A stretch of DNA of 64,000 nt from Blastobasis lacticolella (Eukaryota > Arthropoda > Insecta > Lepidoptera > Blastobasidae), in NCBI GenBank assembly GCA_905147135.1, contig LR990044.1:16124122-16188121 (forward strand), written 5' to 3'. Of this stretch, positions 24,701 through 39,700 are shown piece by piece. The notes beneath the pieces were generated by a model. It was not told the DNA's origin and ran no database searches. It saw only the letters and a list, made by a program, of their open reading frames with translations. The translations under genes and the position numbers were made by a program. Each line of letters opens with the position of its first letter. Within the stretch, counting starts at the first letter, position 1.

Positions 24701-27700
24701 CCCACGGCCACGCCTCCTGCTAACGTGGAGTTCTGGATGTGAACCATGTCGAACTTGCTGTTGTGCTTGCTGACAGCAGACGAAATGATGAAACTTGTCA
24801 CCTTGAAAAGGACGAGGGAAATTGTTAAGTCATCATATCAGCCGAAAGACGCCCACTGCTGAGCATAGGCCTCCCCCAGAGATCTCCACAAAGGCCGGTC
24901 CTGTGCCTTCCGCATCCAGCTGGTACCTGCGATCTTTACCAGGTCGTCAGTTCACCTTGTGGGAGGCCTACGAACACCACGTCTTCCGGTTGAGGTAGGT
25001 ACTTAGATGAAACCTTATATCTTCTCGTATGGGTAGGTATGTGGGTTTAAACATCAACATGATGATTCGAGACAGTACGATTGTTCAGATAGAGTGGACG
25101 TTTTACTACAGTGGTCATTCTGATACTGTGGATATTTTAATACAGTTGATGTATTTTATAGGGAATATGGTGGCTATAAATTAATATGTAAGTAGAAACC
25201 CAATTAATAATGAATTTCAATAGTAGAAAAATTATTCCAACTGGGATAAAATTTAACTAAGTAATGTCAACGAGTATTTTTATAATACAAAAGGTTCTTA
25301 CAGTAGCCGCAGCCAATGCTAAGTAAGTGTTGATGACAGCCCTTTGGTACTCAGAATCCGTTTTCGTCAGTCCAGAGTTAAAAGACGGCCAGTAAATCCA
25401 CAGGAATATTGAACCTGCAAATAAAGTTATCAGTATTAAATTTTGTGTAATATTAGTTGAATACTAACCGATGCTTTGGAACGGAGGTAACTGAATTTGT
25501 AACCATGATCCAATCTAGTCTCTTTTCTGTGTTACGTACATTAGTTAAATACTAACCGATTCTTTTACGGTCAGGGCAAACATCGTGATAAAACCTGAAA
25601 ATTTAGGCAACTGAATTTGTAACCATGATCCAATCTGGTCAGGTTCCCCTGGTAGCAGGGTCACGGAGGTCAGATGGTCGTCGCTCCACTGTAATTACAT
25701 TATCGCCAAATCCTGGATCATGGTCAAGGCGGACCCCGGGCTCTCGCCTCGAGAGCATAACCGGGACATTGACGAAAATATAATAATTTTTTTTTATTAA
25801 ATTTTGTGTAAGTAGGTAATTACATAGCATTGAGATAGATAACACATTTTAAAATTGACGATTTGTAATTCTAACGCACTTTGACACAACAATTTCATGT
25901 CTATGCTAATTTACTGTCTCGACATTTGCGGTTAATGTCATTAATTTCAAATTCATAAACAAGACTAGGCGTATTTCGTATCTCATCTTCATTATTTTCT
26001 CATGGAGTTTATGTGGAATACCGAAATAACTGTGAGACTAAATTAGGAAAAATATTTATCTGTACTGTGTGACCGTAATTGGTATGTTACAACCGGGACG
26101 GATGACATTAATTGGCCTAATTATCTTGTCAACACATCAATAAACTCCCAGCTATAATACCCTCGTCTTTGTGCCCATGTTTATCTTATTTTTGGAAATA
26201 TGTAAGTTTTTAGTAAAAAATATAGTCACATTTTTTAGATTGATACAACTAAGTGTTACCTATATATGTAGGTACCTATATTAATTCTAGTTTTCAGAAG
26301 CCGATTGGCACCCCATCGGTATAATTATTTATTATTTATTTAGTTTTAGTTTCCTGTTATTTTGGTAAACTTGTAATTAGGTTTATGCTAGTTACATTTT
26401 AAAAATAATAATTAAATAACATTAGAATAAGCATCATACTAACAAAATTATTAGGGATCTGTAAGTTATCAGTAATAAATGAATATTAGATTTTAATTTT
26501 TAATACGTGTTTTATTAAAGTCTTGATTAGTATGACATACCAATCATAGCTGTGACATCCGATACATAGGTCGGTCCGTTGAGATCCACAGCCACAGGCG
26601 TTTGGTCATTTGCAGCACTCGTTTCGCTTTTCTTCCACTTCCTCAAAGCAATGCTTACTCCTATACCAAAATATGCTCCAAAAGTGTGAATTGCTATTGA
26701 ACCCCCAACATCTGCTGCCTGGAACATAATTTAAAAAATATATTTAAACGGAATTAAAGTGTCGTTTAAGAGATTCAGTATGTTAGAGACTGTCAATAGT
26801 ATGGACTCATAAAGGGAGCAGAAGCAGAGTTTCGATCGGTGCGCCACCTAGCCACGCTGCCGGGTCCATAGTAATCACCGTCTCCAACAGGTAATATAAG
26901 GATGAGGTTATTCGATTTACACGTTTAGGCTTAATAATAAACTAGCGTAAGTACAAGTGGTTGTGGAGCGTCGGTAGGTGGGCGGTTGAGTATCCAACTC
27001 GTAAGCGAGATGTACCGGGTTCGAATCTCGCTGCGCTACCAATGTCTCTTTTCTGTGTTACGTACATTAGTTAAATACTAACCGATTCTTTTACGGTCAG
27101 GGCAAAATTCGTGATAAAACCTGAAAATTTAGGCAACTGAATTTGTAACCATGATCCAATCTGGTCAGGTTCCCCTGGTAGCAGGGTCACGGAGGTCAAA
27201 TGGTAGTAGCTCCACTGTAATTACCTGATCGCCAAATCCTGGATCATGGTCAAGGCGGACCTCGAGCCCTCGTTCTCGAGAGCACAACCGGGACATTAAC
27301 GCCAAGATGATGATTATTATTAAGTACAAGTGGTTCCGTACAGCTAAAAATATAGCACCTAAGATTATTATGTTAGCACCCGTCAAATAGTTCGTTGAAT
27401 CCCTTTTGAACTACCTTCGATCTAAACCTTAATACACCTAATAGGCATAATATCATCACAATCACAGCCCATAACAGTATTATTTTTTTGTTTTTTTAAT
27501 TTAGACTACCCAGGCATTTGACCGCCATCACACCTGGTGGTAAGTGACAATGCGGCCGACGAAGGCGCATGCCTGTCTAGGAACATACTATTCACTCTAG
27601 CCATAAAAAATCTATTGTACGGGATGGTATAGCACCAACATTGCTTACCTTAAGAACATGACCAACTATCCACAAGTTAAGGCAACCGATGACCACTTCT

Positions 27701-30700
27701 ATGACCGTTATCAGAAGCAATTGCATGCCACTCGCGACACCGAGTAGGGCTCCAAACGTGATGAGCACAGTTGCTGCCATTACATCCGCTTCTGTAAACG
27801 TATATATAACATACATATACGAACATATACGAACGCATATACGAACATAAAATTAAATACAGACTACTTTAAGTTAAAACGGATTGTCCGGTTGTCCCCC
27901 AAATGCTTTCCCCCGAATGAAAAATGGAAATTTTAGTTTCGTTGTCCCCATAGTAAAATTTAGTTGTTCCTGTTACGAAAAGTTTCCGCCTTCATGCTCG
28001 GTCGTATGAACTTGAGTGACACATAATATTTAATATGCATTATTAAAAATGTTTGCTTAAAAATTACTATATTAAAACCATTATTATATCTTAAATAGAC
28101 TCTACGCCTGTATATGACCCATTGACTACGAACAAAACGAGCATTAAGAATTACTTATCGTCAAACATAACTTCATAACTTGCATTGTGTGTCATTGTAA
28201 AGTGACATAATAACAGACTTAAACCACAAAAACAATTCATAATATTTAATGAGAACAGAAATATTTACTAGAACCATCGTGGCGATAAACTAAACAATGA
28301 ATCTAGCACGAACAATGTAGGTATCCTTGTAATAACTGTCTGCGAGTTCTGAAAATATGCTAATACCTTCGTAAAGATACTTCACGTACTTATGTATGGT
28401 TTTGTTTTTACTACCGCTGGTGTTTATGAATGAAAATTCAATAGGACAACTATACCTAGGAGGGAAGTCTTCGTAAGTAGAATTTTGTCATTAATGTCCT
28501 TCATTTCAAAGAAGTTTTGGCATAGCAAAGCCCATTGGACGGCTAACGCAGCTAGCAGCCAGTTAAAACCGAGGGCGCTGTAACTGTACTTCTTCAGGAA
28601 TGTCATCAAGAATCCGAAACCGATGAATATCATTACATGTGTGCCCTCGAAACCTGAAAAAAAAGGTTTAATTAGTTGAATTATCATCATCATCAATGGC
28701 AGGAGATGGCACAGGATAGGAAGAGGTGGCGATCTCTGGTGTCCGGGGCCAAGATCCACTTTGGGTCGCTGAACCAGCGCAGCAAGTAAGTAAGTATCAT
28801 CATCCTCATAGTTGAATAAACGTGTTAAAATTGCATTTGAGAAAGTCGGTGACCTTAAGGCTAACGTGTCGGACTCGTAAGCAAGAAGTTGTACCGCGTT
28901 CGAACCCCAGTGCCGCCTGACTTTTTCTGAGTTTAGTAATCTAGTTGCATACTAACCGATGCTCTTACGGTGAGGGAAAATATTGTGAGATAACCTGCAC
29001 ATTTAGGCGATTTAATGTAAAACTAATATCCAATGTGGTTAGGTTCACGGAGGCCAGACGGCGGTCGCTCCACTGTTATTACTTGACCTGCCAATTCCTG
29101 GATCATGGTCAAGGCGGACGCCGGGTCCGTGCGCGTGACTGCACAACTGTGACATTAACGCCGCGGTTAGACTGGTGTTATACAGGGTAATCGCGTCGGC
29201 CAATTGCATTCAGCGATGCTCAATGACAAGTGTTGAGAATAAAAAACGCACTGTAGTTTCGCACGGAAGTAATCGCATGAATCATAAGTAGATGTTTACG
29301 CAATAGTTACCGCTTTTTATTAGGCGAGCTGTCTGCTTGTTTATCAATGAATAGAATGAAATTCTATATTCGTAACAAACTTAGCTTGGCAGATATTTGT
29401 TTAACACATTTTGTAATAATTGTTTACAGTACTTACGTATAATGAACCGTCGTAATTACGTCAGTTAAATACAGGTATTATAATCAGATTAAGGTTTAAA
29501 ATAAATCTTCCAAAATGATTCCATGGATACCCACCCAAGCTTAAACAATTTTGGAAATTTCCCCGCCTGTTCGAAAGCAATTAGCTAATTACATAATGTT
29601 TCAAAACAAAACCCTTATTAATATTTAAAACAAGTTTATATAACTCGATCGTTACTGTATTAGCTTACTTTCCAAGAAGAAGAAATTCCTAATCGGGTAA
29701 CCCTACGATTAATCAAGTTATTGTTTTCGTATATTTTAGATATTATTTTTAATAGAGTAGATAATTAATGTTAAGATTAGGTTGTTACTTTAATGTAAAA
29801 GTTAGTAGGTATAGTATTATTTGGTTACCAAATAAAATAATTCTTGCTGCATAGGTACTAATATAAATCCTACTAATAATATAAATGTGATATTTATAAG
29901 GATGAATGCATGGACGTTGCAAAAACTACTGACAGGATTTTGATAAAATAGCACATTGCCTATTATTTATACCTAAAATTTAATGCAGTTCCCGTGGGAA
30001 TGGGTCCGGGAAACTGAACTCTACGCGGATCATTATTATTATTCATTTATTGTTATAATTTATCCCATTATTTTATTTAGTTCCCATGAAAACGGGTCCG
30101 GATTGTCCAACCAAATTCTACGCGAATAAAGTTGCGAGCAAAATCTTTTTTTATGTTATACGGCAGACAAACAGGCAAGCGAACCACCCAATGGAAAGTG
30201 CTCACTGCCGCCTATGGACATCAGCAACGCCAGGGGAGTCACCAATGCGTTGCCCGCCTCTGAAGACACCTCTAATATACCTCTCGAACGATCCCATGTC
30301 ATAGTCCAAAGGAAACACTAAGATAGTTTTTATATCATCGCACACCTAGATCTAAAGTAAGACAACTTAAAAATTGAGTATTTTGAGTTATCATTGTTTT
30401 CGTATGCTCGATAATCCTACGCAACTACCCAACTTAACAGGTTCAATAAAAACTTGTAATATTCGTCGCTAGATGGCGTTAGTCTTCTTTTGTTGAATCA
30501 ACGCATGTCACCCCCTCGCACCTAAACAAATGTATTGCCAGTTGACCTTCGCTAACCCTAAGAAGTGCACGTATTAAAATGAACGAATACCCGGATATTT
30601 TGAATGGTTACAGTTTTGATGAATAAATATACGAGAGTTAATTAGAGTTGTTACAGTGTTCGTGAATTGTTCTGTCACATTACATCGAGATATTTTGAGT

Positions 30701-33700
30701 TGTTCCTGTTTTGTTTGATAAGGTACGATAATTTTTTGTTACTATTTCGACTTAAATTTGTTTTGATAGATCAACATGTAAATTTATAGTTGACCTACTT
30801 TTGTTGAAATAAATTTATTTCAATGTTTTTATTACAAAAAGCGTGGTTTTACTTGTTCTGCCTAAAAAAATCATGGTATGGTATTATAGTGTTTCTTTTA
30901 AAATTAAACTGTTTTTATTAAAACTGTCTACTGATTTGTTATTAACGCTTTTTTGAGTTAACCTACTATTGTTGGCTACGTACATATTTCTGTCCGATTC
31001 TTATAAATAAAAACGAATTACTTGCAATAGCCATTTTTCTTGTCAGAGAAAAATGCACCAAAGCCGTTTTCTTGTTAATATTATAAAAGAACGTTACACA
31101 GATAAACCGTGACCAGTTGATGAACAAGAGAATAATAAAGAAAATAAACCAATCAACTCATCCAAGATGACCAAACCATGCCATAGTCGGCAAACTGAAA
31201 ATGATCTCTATGTTTCGCCAAGTGAAGAAAGTATAATAGATGATTCTGATACTGATTCAAACTATGTCAAGCCCAAAATGATGAAACTGCACCCTAAAAT
31301 AATTCCTAGTTCATCTTCTTTTTCTTTATGTGGAAATAGCTCATCTAACTCTTCAAAATCTAGCGATAGTTCTAGCAGTAGTTCTGATTCTGAAACTGAA
31401 ACCAGAGCTGTTACTGATGCTGTTACCCAGACTCAAAGTCAAGACGTTGTCAATGAAAATCGCAATGATCAATCTAATGAAGAAGTAAAAAAAGGAAAGA
31501 AGAGGCTAAGAAAAGAATCTGCATGGAAAGCTAATATTTGTAACTCCTAAGGAATTCTGGTCAAACCTATCAATCTATGTCAAAAACAAAGAAAATCGTT
31601 CGAGAAAGGAAGGTTCGTACGTCTTGTGGTGAAAAATGCAGACTACGTTGCAATACGAAGATAAACGAAGAAACAAGACAAAACATTTTTTATGCTTATT
31701 GGGGCCTAGCAGATCTTCAGAGGCAGAGGGAGTATATAGTCAGACATACTCAAGAAATTAAACCGAAGTACAGATATTCTAGCACACAAGAGTACAGAGG
31801 TCTTAATAGAGCGTTTTATTTTGAAGTTTCTGAGAAGCAAATCAGAGTATGTAAGATTTTTTAGAGCTACGCTTGATTTATGTAATACAACCATTACTAT
31901 AGCACTCTCCAAGAAAAATACTTCCGGTACTTGCAAGAAGAGTGGGGTTCAAATTTCAAATATATTAGCAAAGTAACACCTTCATTAAAAGTCTCGTCGC
32001 TGACAAAAATATTAACCGGAACAACAACATTACAATTTAACTTCCCACTTCCAGAACGCAGCACTTGTTTATCTCTTTTATATTTGGGACAATGATTGTT
32101 AAGCTGTCACCTGTCAAATGAAAAATTGCAGATGAAATGGCACAATACATTGTTATGGCCCAAACTGCCCTCGAAGGGATAATGGCGTAAAAACGGTTTT
32201 CACGTAGGAAATTGTATAACGCGACTGCCCTTATGTGTGTTGGTGTTATTGTGGACGACTGTGTTAAGATATTTCAAGTTATCTTGCCTTGTATTCTGTA
32301 TCTAACTTAAGTACAAATGGTTATAATAACTTTTCTTATGGATACACATAGTATAACATAAAGTCGCTTCCCGCTGTCTGTATCTATGTACGCTAAGATC
32401 TTTTAATTTACGCAACCTATTTTAATGCGGTTTTCATCAATAAATAAAGTGATTAAAGAGGAAGTTTAATAGATAAGAAAAAAAGGTGAAGTAGGCGTAG
32501 GTTAGGGGTAGGACGCCATGCAATAAAAGTCGCGCCGGCCGCAAGGTATAATTTGATGTAAAAATTAGTTTTAAAATATCTTTTAACTTGAGCAACATGT
32601 GAAAGTTTGAAATTCCTAATTAGACAGAGCAAGAGATACAAAATCGTGAAGTTAATGAACGACACAGTTTCTTATGCATTCTGGTCAAAAAATGTGAAAC
32701 CATAAGTACGCGGTAGAGGGTTAAAAAATATTGTGCAGAGCGGGCTAAGAAGATTCCAAATCGTCGCCGGTTACTAAGAGGAAAATTTTAACTCATAAAG
32801 CCACTAGCTATTTTCACAACACAAATTCTCTATTTACGGCATTCCATAGAAAAATAGATACCCAATCGTATCTCAAAACGCATGGAGCCATTAGATTTAG
32901 ATACAAGAGGGAAGTTGTAAGTCTTAAAGTTACTTGCTATTGTCACCACACAAATTCTCTAATTACGGTATTCTCATAGAAAAATAGATACCCGATCGTA
33001 TCTCCAAACGCATAGAGCCATCAAACATTATTAGGTGTAGAACCCACCGGCGGAACCCGCCATAGTAACACGATCCCCGTAAGGCTTACTCAGGAACAAT
33101 CATCTCTTATTATGGGGTATATCTCTTTTGATCCGCGCCCAGTAATAACATCGGACCAGTTGTTATTAGAGGAAAGAATAAATGATCGAAAACCTGATAT
33201 CTGCTGGATGTCGGCGGAATCGAATTAATCCCGAACGAGATTGTTAAGGAATTGTTCTTCGGTAAGGATTCTTGGAAGCTCCGGCGTGTTACGGGTTAGT
33301 TTTGTGGGAATAAATGTATTACACACGGGCTTGGGTAATTCTGACTAAGCAAGAGCTTTCTAAAGAGCTGTCTCGGACATTGCTTAAGATGAATATATGT
33401 ACTATAGAATACCTACAGGTATTAATAGATTCAATTCTGAATTGGAATCGAAAGCTTATTTGTTTTTACGATTTGGGTGTGGATATAGAAATCTTTTTTT
33501 TAATGTTATATGGCAGACAAAGAGGCAAGCGGGCCAGCTGTAACAGATGTATATAGATTTACCTTGAAAAAAAAAGATTCTTCTTAATTTTTCTTTTCAT
33601 ATTGCTTATTAGAGTCCAGATGAGCGTCGTTATATTTCATTGTACGCGTCTGAGAATAATAGAATTTACAACGTATAAATTAAGCAGTTTAGATTTACAA

Positions 33701-36700
33701 AATAGTTAAATACGTAGAGTAAATAAGTAATCTCTTTTTTCTAGCTGTAGCTTTGGCTTAAAGCGTAATCCTATATATTAAAGTAATGAATCTGTTTGAA
33801 AAAGTTGAAAAGAAATATATCGGTTTACCTTTAGGTACCAACTCGTCATAATCGATCTTCCATTGTGATAAAACATAGCCCTGAGGCAAATAAAATTACT
33901 AACAATTGTCACCAATTAAGTGCAGTAGCTTTTCAAGACAATTAACACTGTAATCTTATCTGCACGACCTATTTCTAAGAGCATTCCAGCTCACGGAGAC
34001 CATGAAATAATCTGGGCATCAGTCATTGCTAGACTTGTCGCTCGGTCTTAATGCATCTCAATTGAAAAGCGGGATTATTTGCACTCTGCTTTAGGGTGAT
34101 GCCCCTATACAGTAATGCAGTGTAAATAGGCATGCAAGCTATATTCGACCCTATATGCTTTAGCGTTCGGTTGTTAATGGAATACATTGATTTTGGTATT
34201 CGCCAACGTATGCACTATTTGATATCATTGCTAAGTTTAGTAAACTTTGGTCCCTATTGTCGACTAGCATCATCGATTTTGTATACATTCTGGTTTTCCG
34301 GTATCGATGTTGTCCATAGTGTTCCGTATTTGCAGAATTTCGCAATAATTTAGATCCCTATTTAGAATGGACTATTTATAGTCTGAGCTAGTAATTTGTA
34401 GTTTAAAATTTTTATTGTGTATATGCACATAGACTACCAACGCAGACACTGTCACTGGAGTTACACAGAGAGCTCTGAAAATGGTGGTAGAGTAGTATAA
34501 TTAGTATGGACTTTCAGTTAATCCAACGAAGACAGATATGGTAATGTTTACGAATAAACGGCTATTAGGTAACTATAGACTACCTAGTCTCTTTAAAACA
34601 CAACTTACTCTATCAACAGAGGTAAATATCTAGGAGTAATACTTGATAACAAATTAACCAACCGATTAAAAAACCACATCGAATCAAGTTACAACGAAGC
34701 TACAATATCCTTCTGGCAATTCAGGAGGATGATAGGGAAGACCTGCGGAATATCCCCCCAAAATCATAATTTGGCTATACAAAACAGTGATTAGGCCTAT
34801 GTTCTGCTACGGAGCAGTAGTATGGTGGACTAAAACTGAGCAATCCACCACTATAGCAAAATTACAAAAACTACAAAGGCTAGCCTGTATGGCAGTTAGC
34901 TACCCCAACTGCAGCCCTGGAAGCTATGCTCAACCTAACACCACTCCTCCTACACGTACAACAGGAGGCAGCAATAGCTATGGTACGTTTGAAACACTCA
35001 AATCTATTGGACAAAGTGCCGTTTGCGCATACGGAACTTTACTATGATGAAACAAAAAGGAAACCAATGATGGAGGCCATTAGCGACCGAATATCAAAAC
35101 ATGTAGAAACGGTCAAGAAGTACAAGACCCATCTGTACGAGGACCCGCAGAGACCCGCTTTGAAGATCTAAACATCAAAATAGCTGCCCCACTGGGTAAG
35201 TACAACACGATATTTGAAGCGGAGTGCATGGGAATCATCCTAGCCACACACGCGGTACGAGACAAGAAGGTAGAACAACAGCCTATTAGGATCTTATCAG
35301 ACAGCAGGGCGGTATTCACGGCCCTTGAAAACAACCTCGGGGTCATTCTACTCGTCTACCGCAAATGCTTAAATGAGGTTTTACATACCTCATGTATGTA
35401 AAACAAATCCCATAACAATACCTACAATGGATTAAAGGACACAGCGGATCGAGGGGAAATGATGCAGCTGACGAGTTGGCCAGAAGAGGCTCTAGTACGA
35501 AGCCCACAGGCCCTGAACCAATTCAACCTATACCATCCGCATGGACCCGTAAACACCTGGTGAATAGAATCAAGGTAAAATATAACCAACTCTGGTCATC
35601 ACTAGAGGAATGCAGACAAGAGGAGGCTCTATCGAAAATTAAGAAAGACTAACCAAAAAGCTACTCTGGTAACCGGAGCTTTAACGGGACACGGTCCATT
35701 TAATAAACACCTCTTCACCATAGGTCTCACCGACAGCCCCCTGTGCAGAGCCTGCCTGCTGGAGGAAGGGACAGCAGCACATATCCTGCAGACATGTGAG
35801 GGGGTGGCATCATACAGGCTTGAGCATCTCGGACAACCACAAACCCTTCCAGAGACCGTTGTACAACTGAAAGCAACTACCTATCACATGCAGCATGTGT
35901 GATGCACGCTCACTTAAAAGTCTGTCTGGCGGTGGCCTGGGGGCCGGGTCGCTCTTTTCCCTCAAATATGGTTGAATTGGACGATGGCTGGGCCCTGCGT
36001 TATACTCGTGAACGGGTGCTGCCTTGGTGGACTGGCTTACTCTTGCTGTAGTTTTAGGTGGTTTTTCTTAATTATACTAGACATACCTACGAGTATATAA
36101 TATAATATAGCGTTCCGGCTCTGTCTGGCATTGTCGAGCCCGGTTCGGTTGTGGTTGGCGAGGGATACGTTTACTTACAGACATAGGGCGGTCAGCGTGT
36201 CACTGTGTGTTTCCTTCCTACTTTCCTACCCCCCTCCTTTTTGACGATTGAAAGAGATATTTAATGTCCTAATCAATAAAGAAATTTTGATTTGATTTGA
36301 TTTTGATTTGAAAGGGTTGCTGCGTTTCCTGGAGGAGTTGAGATGGCAGGAACAATAGGGTATTTTGGAGTACAACATATCCACGCAGAATAGGCGCGAG
36401 TTCGCCTGAATGCGGAAACGGCCCGGACACATCTATCTATTCATCTATGCACATAGACTAGTTTTAGCGTCGTACTTAATGACACGTGTGCGACAATGAC
36501 GGTCGTTCTTCGAAGCCGAATGTAGCCAATGTACATTATTTACTGCCGACAAAGTAAAGCAAAGTGTACATCAACTTCGTTGGATACCATACGGCCGATA
36601 CGATTTTTCGTCGACGCATAAGTGAATGGTCTTAATCTTCTCTTTTCTTAATTCTCTCTTCTCTTCTAATGCGCTTAATTCACTCGATAAAATTCAGAAG

Positions 36701-39700
36701 CAAAACGCGTGAGAGCATTTTTGTATCACATATATATTATGATTTGCGTTGCTTCGCTTTTAAAAAGGCGTGATACAAAAATTTACCTTATTTTATGAGT
36801 AATACATTCCATTCCGATTTTCTCTACCGCTTTTAACGGAAAGCACAAAATCGGTTTTTGTGGATATCTTAGGGGGAGGCCTATGCCTAGCAGTCGGCGT
36901 CTTCGGGTTGATATGATGAAGATGATGATGAATAAGCGCATAAGACTTATTAACGTGTCCACCTAGAATTATTTTCCTCGTGTTCTAACGATTAGACCTC
37001 GCAAAACTGACAGTCAGTATGTACTCTTCAATATCTCATTTTGGTGGCTAGAAACCGAATCATTATTCGAATTCGAGAAATAAGTAAATCTGAAATCTAT
37101 TATAATATTACTATAATTCATTGTTGCGTTCAGTTGGATCATATGTTTCGTTTGTAAAAGCCGACTTCATTGTACGCCAGTTTATACTCTGCTGCTTTAT
37201 ATTCGCTGTGGCTATTATTATTACAAAATATGTAGAGGTACCTGTTCTACTAAATTAATAATCATATTGGTGTTAATGCAAGGGATGGATAAAAATATCG
37301 ATATTTATCGTATCGATATTATAGTGCGATATTTCGCACACGAGGGGCCGGGGTCCGCCTCGATCATGATCCAGAATTTGGCAGATCAGGTAATTACAGT
37401 GGAACGACCATCTGACCTCCGTGACCCTGCTACCTGGGGAACCTGACCAGATTGGATCATGGTTACACATTCACTCGCCTGAATTTGCAGGTTTAATCAA
37501 GATGTCTTCCCTCACCGTAAGGCATAGCTAATGTACGTAACTCAGAAAAGTCTCATTGGTATATGACAGTTAATAAAACAGAGGTACCTGTTCAATTAAA
37601 TACTTAAATTATATTAATATTAAATGTCTAATGGTAAATAAAAAGATAGGTTCTTACGTCACAAAGTAAGTAAATCTATACCTACATTGGAACATTCGTA
37701 CTGTACAAACGTGAGTATTTCAAGCATAAAGTTTTGTCATGTGGGAATTGACCTGACATACTTCAGAGCTACATGAAAAAACTATTAGGTATCCTTGTAA
37801 GTTTTATTTATCGAACAATTTCCAAGGTTATTTTCGCTCTGTATTTCTTAACCTACTCAACGCTCGAACTTGAATTTCGTAAATATCGCAAGGCCCGTTT
37901 TTTCTTTTCCTTAGGGTTCATATTACGTCAGTTATCGGTGGCACACACGGAAAAAAAAAAGTGTAATAGCCATAAATATATGTATACCCACGCCAATGTT
38001 AAAAGGTTTGTCATCCCCGCTATGGGCCTTGTAAACGTCAGTCAAATTACGGCCCCCCCGTCCTCGTAATCGTTTGTTGGGACCCAAAATAGAAACCTAA
38101 CAATACGTTTAAATTGAAGTGTATGCGAAAGAGAGGCATTCGTTCCGCCGATAGTCTCTCTTAGGTTGAGATTGTGTGTCGTTTTTGGTTAATAAAGAAA
38201 TAGGTATGCCTTTTTTCTATAGGTACTAGGTTTGCGAAATGTGAATAGATAGGGAGACGCGTTTGCCAGCAACAAGATGATACAGGCTGATATAATAATA
38301 ATAGTATCATAATGATATGTTCACAGTGACAGACAGTCCATCTGATGGAAAGCGGTAAGTTTGCTAAAACATCTGGGGTTCACGCACTTTGTTTTATGTA
38401 ACAAAAATGCAGAACCGGTGAATTGTATCACAGAGCTGGTGTGGTGAAGATGTCATCAGCATCATCATCATCCTGGCGTTGAAACCCGGTGTCGCTCTCG
38501 CGTCGCGTGAAGGCCCGTGGTCCGCCTTTCCTACTCCTCTTGGCACAATTCGCTCGGCCTTCGGTATCCTTGGTGGTGAGGAGGATGATGATGTATTCTA
38601 ATATATGTGTGTATATATGTTAACAGCAAAAATTGAATATTGCAAAGCGTCGCCTATGCTATTAACAAATTATTCACTTGAAGTAATTAACGCTTACATC
38701 TTGAAGACTAATTAATGTTTGAAATGATGAGCAGAACTTTTAATTTGTCGTTTAATTAATTTGTTTGCATGTAAAGTTTGGTACAAATCCATTAAAAGTT
38801 TGTTTTCTTAAAGGCCACGGATTTCATGAACGGGTTAAGGTAGATCATTTATTATTACTTAGAAGACAAAAAACAGTGAAGAGCTCCTTTGGTTTCATAG
38901 CAAATGTTATGAAAATATGGCTTTAAAATAAATTTAGATTTTTGAACTTTATTTTTTGTGTTTGTTTTGTACTGTACCTACATAGTTATTTGGGATATTT
39001 ACTGGATCAGTAATCAAAGTGAATACGAAGATTATAGTTACATGAAACCAACAACCGCAAGCAGTTCGTTATTTCGTTTTATAAGACAACATTTAGTATC
39101 TACGATTCGATTAAAATCGCAATCAACTTATATATTTTCCTACATACGTGATTATGCATACATTTATCGTGTTAGTTTAGTGCTTAGATTTGTTACATAA
39201 AATTTAAATTCATATAGGTAGAATCTAGTAGATAGCTATGCTCGGAGTTTCTCTACATGATAGTATCAGAAATGAAAATATCCGTAGCAGAACTTAGTCC
39301 ACGACATAGGCACCAGAGTCAAAAGACTGAAGTGGCAATGGGCAGGCCACGTAGCTCTGACCTCGATGAAGATGAAGAATCGATGACCCAAGGGACGGAA
39401 ATGTTCAGGAGTGACGACCACGCGGCGCAATCCGGAAATTACAGCGTGAGACAGCCACCCACAAGATGGACGGCGACATTGTGAAGATCGGAGGGAGCCG
39501 ATGGACGGCAGAGACACAGAACGGGAACGGTGTGGGTGACGTGGGGAGAGGCCAATGTCCAGCAGTGGACTTTGGCTGAGATGACGATGATTATGATAAC
39601 GACCTGAGTGGTTCAGTGGTCAACATGCCGGTCTGCCACGCAAGAGGTCCCGGGTTCGATTCCCGGCCGGGCAGAAATTGAAATGATGAATTTTTATTTC

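Noticed and set aside
39604..39673. Possible functional tRNA-Gly gene
   Set aside because: Box A, box B and anticodon are recognisable, but the acceptor stem does not pair and the sequence continues into the SINE body.
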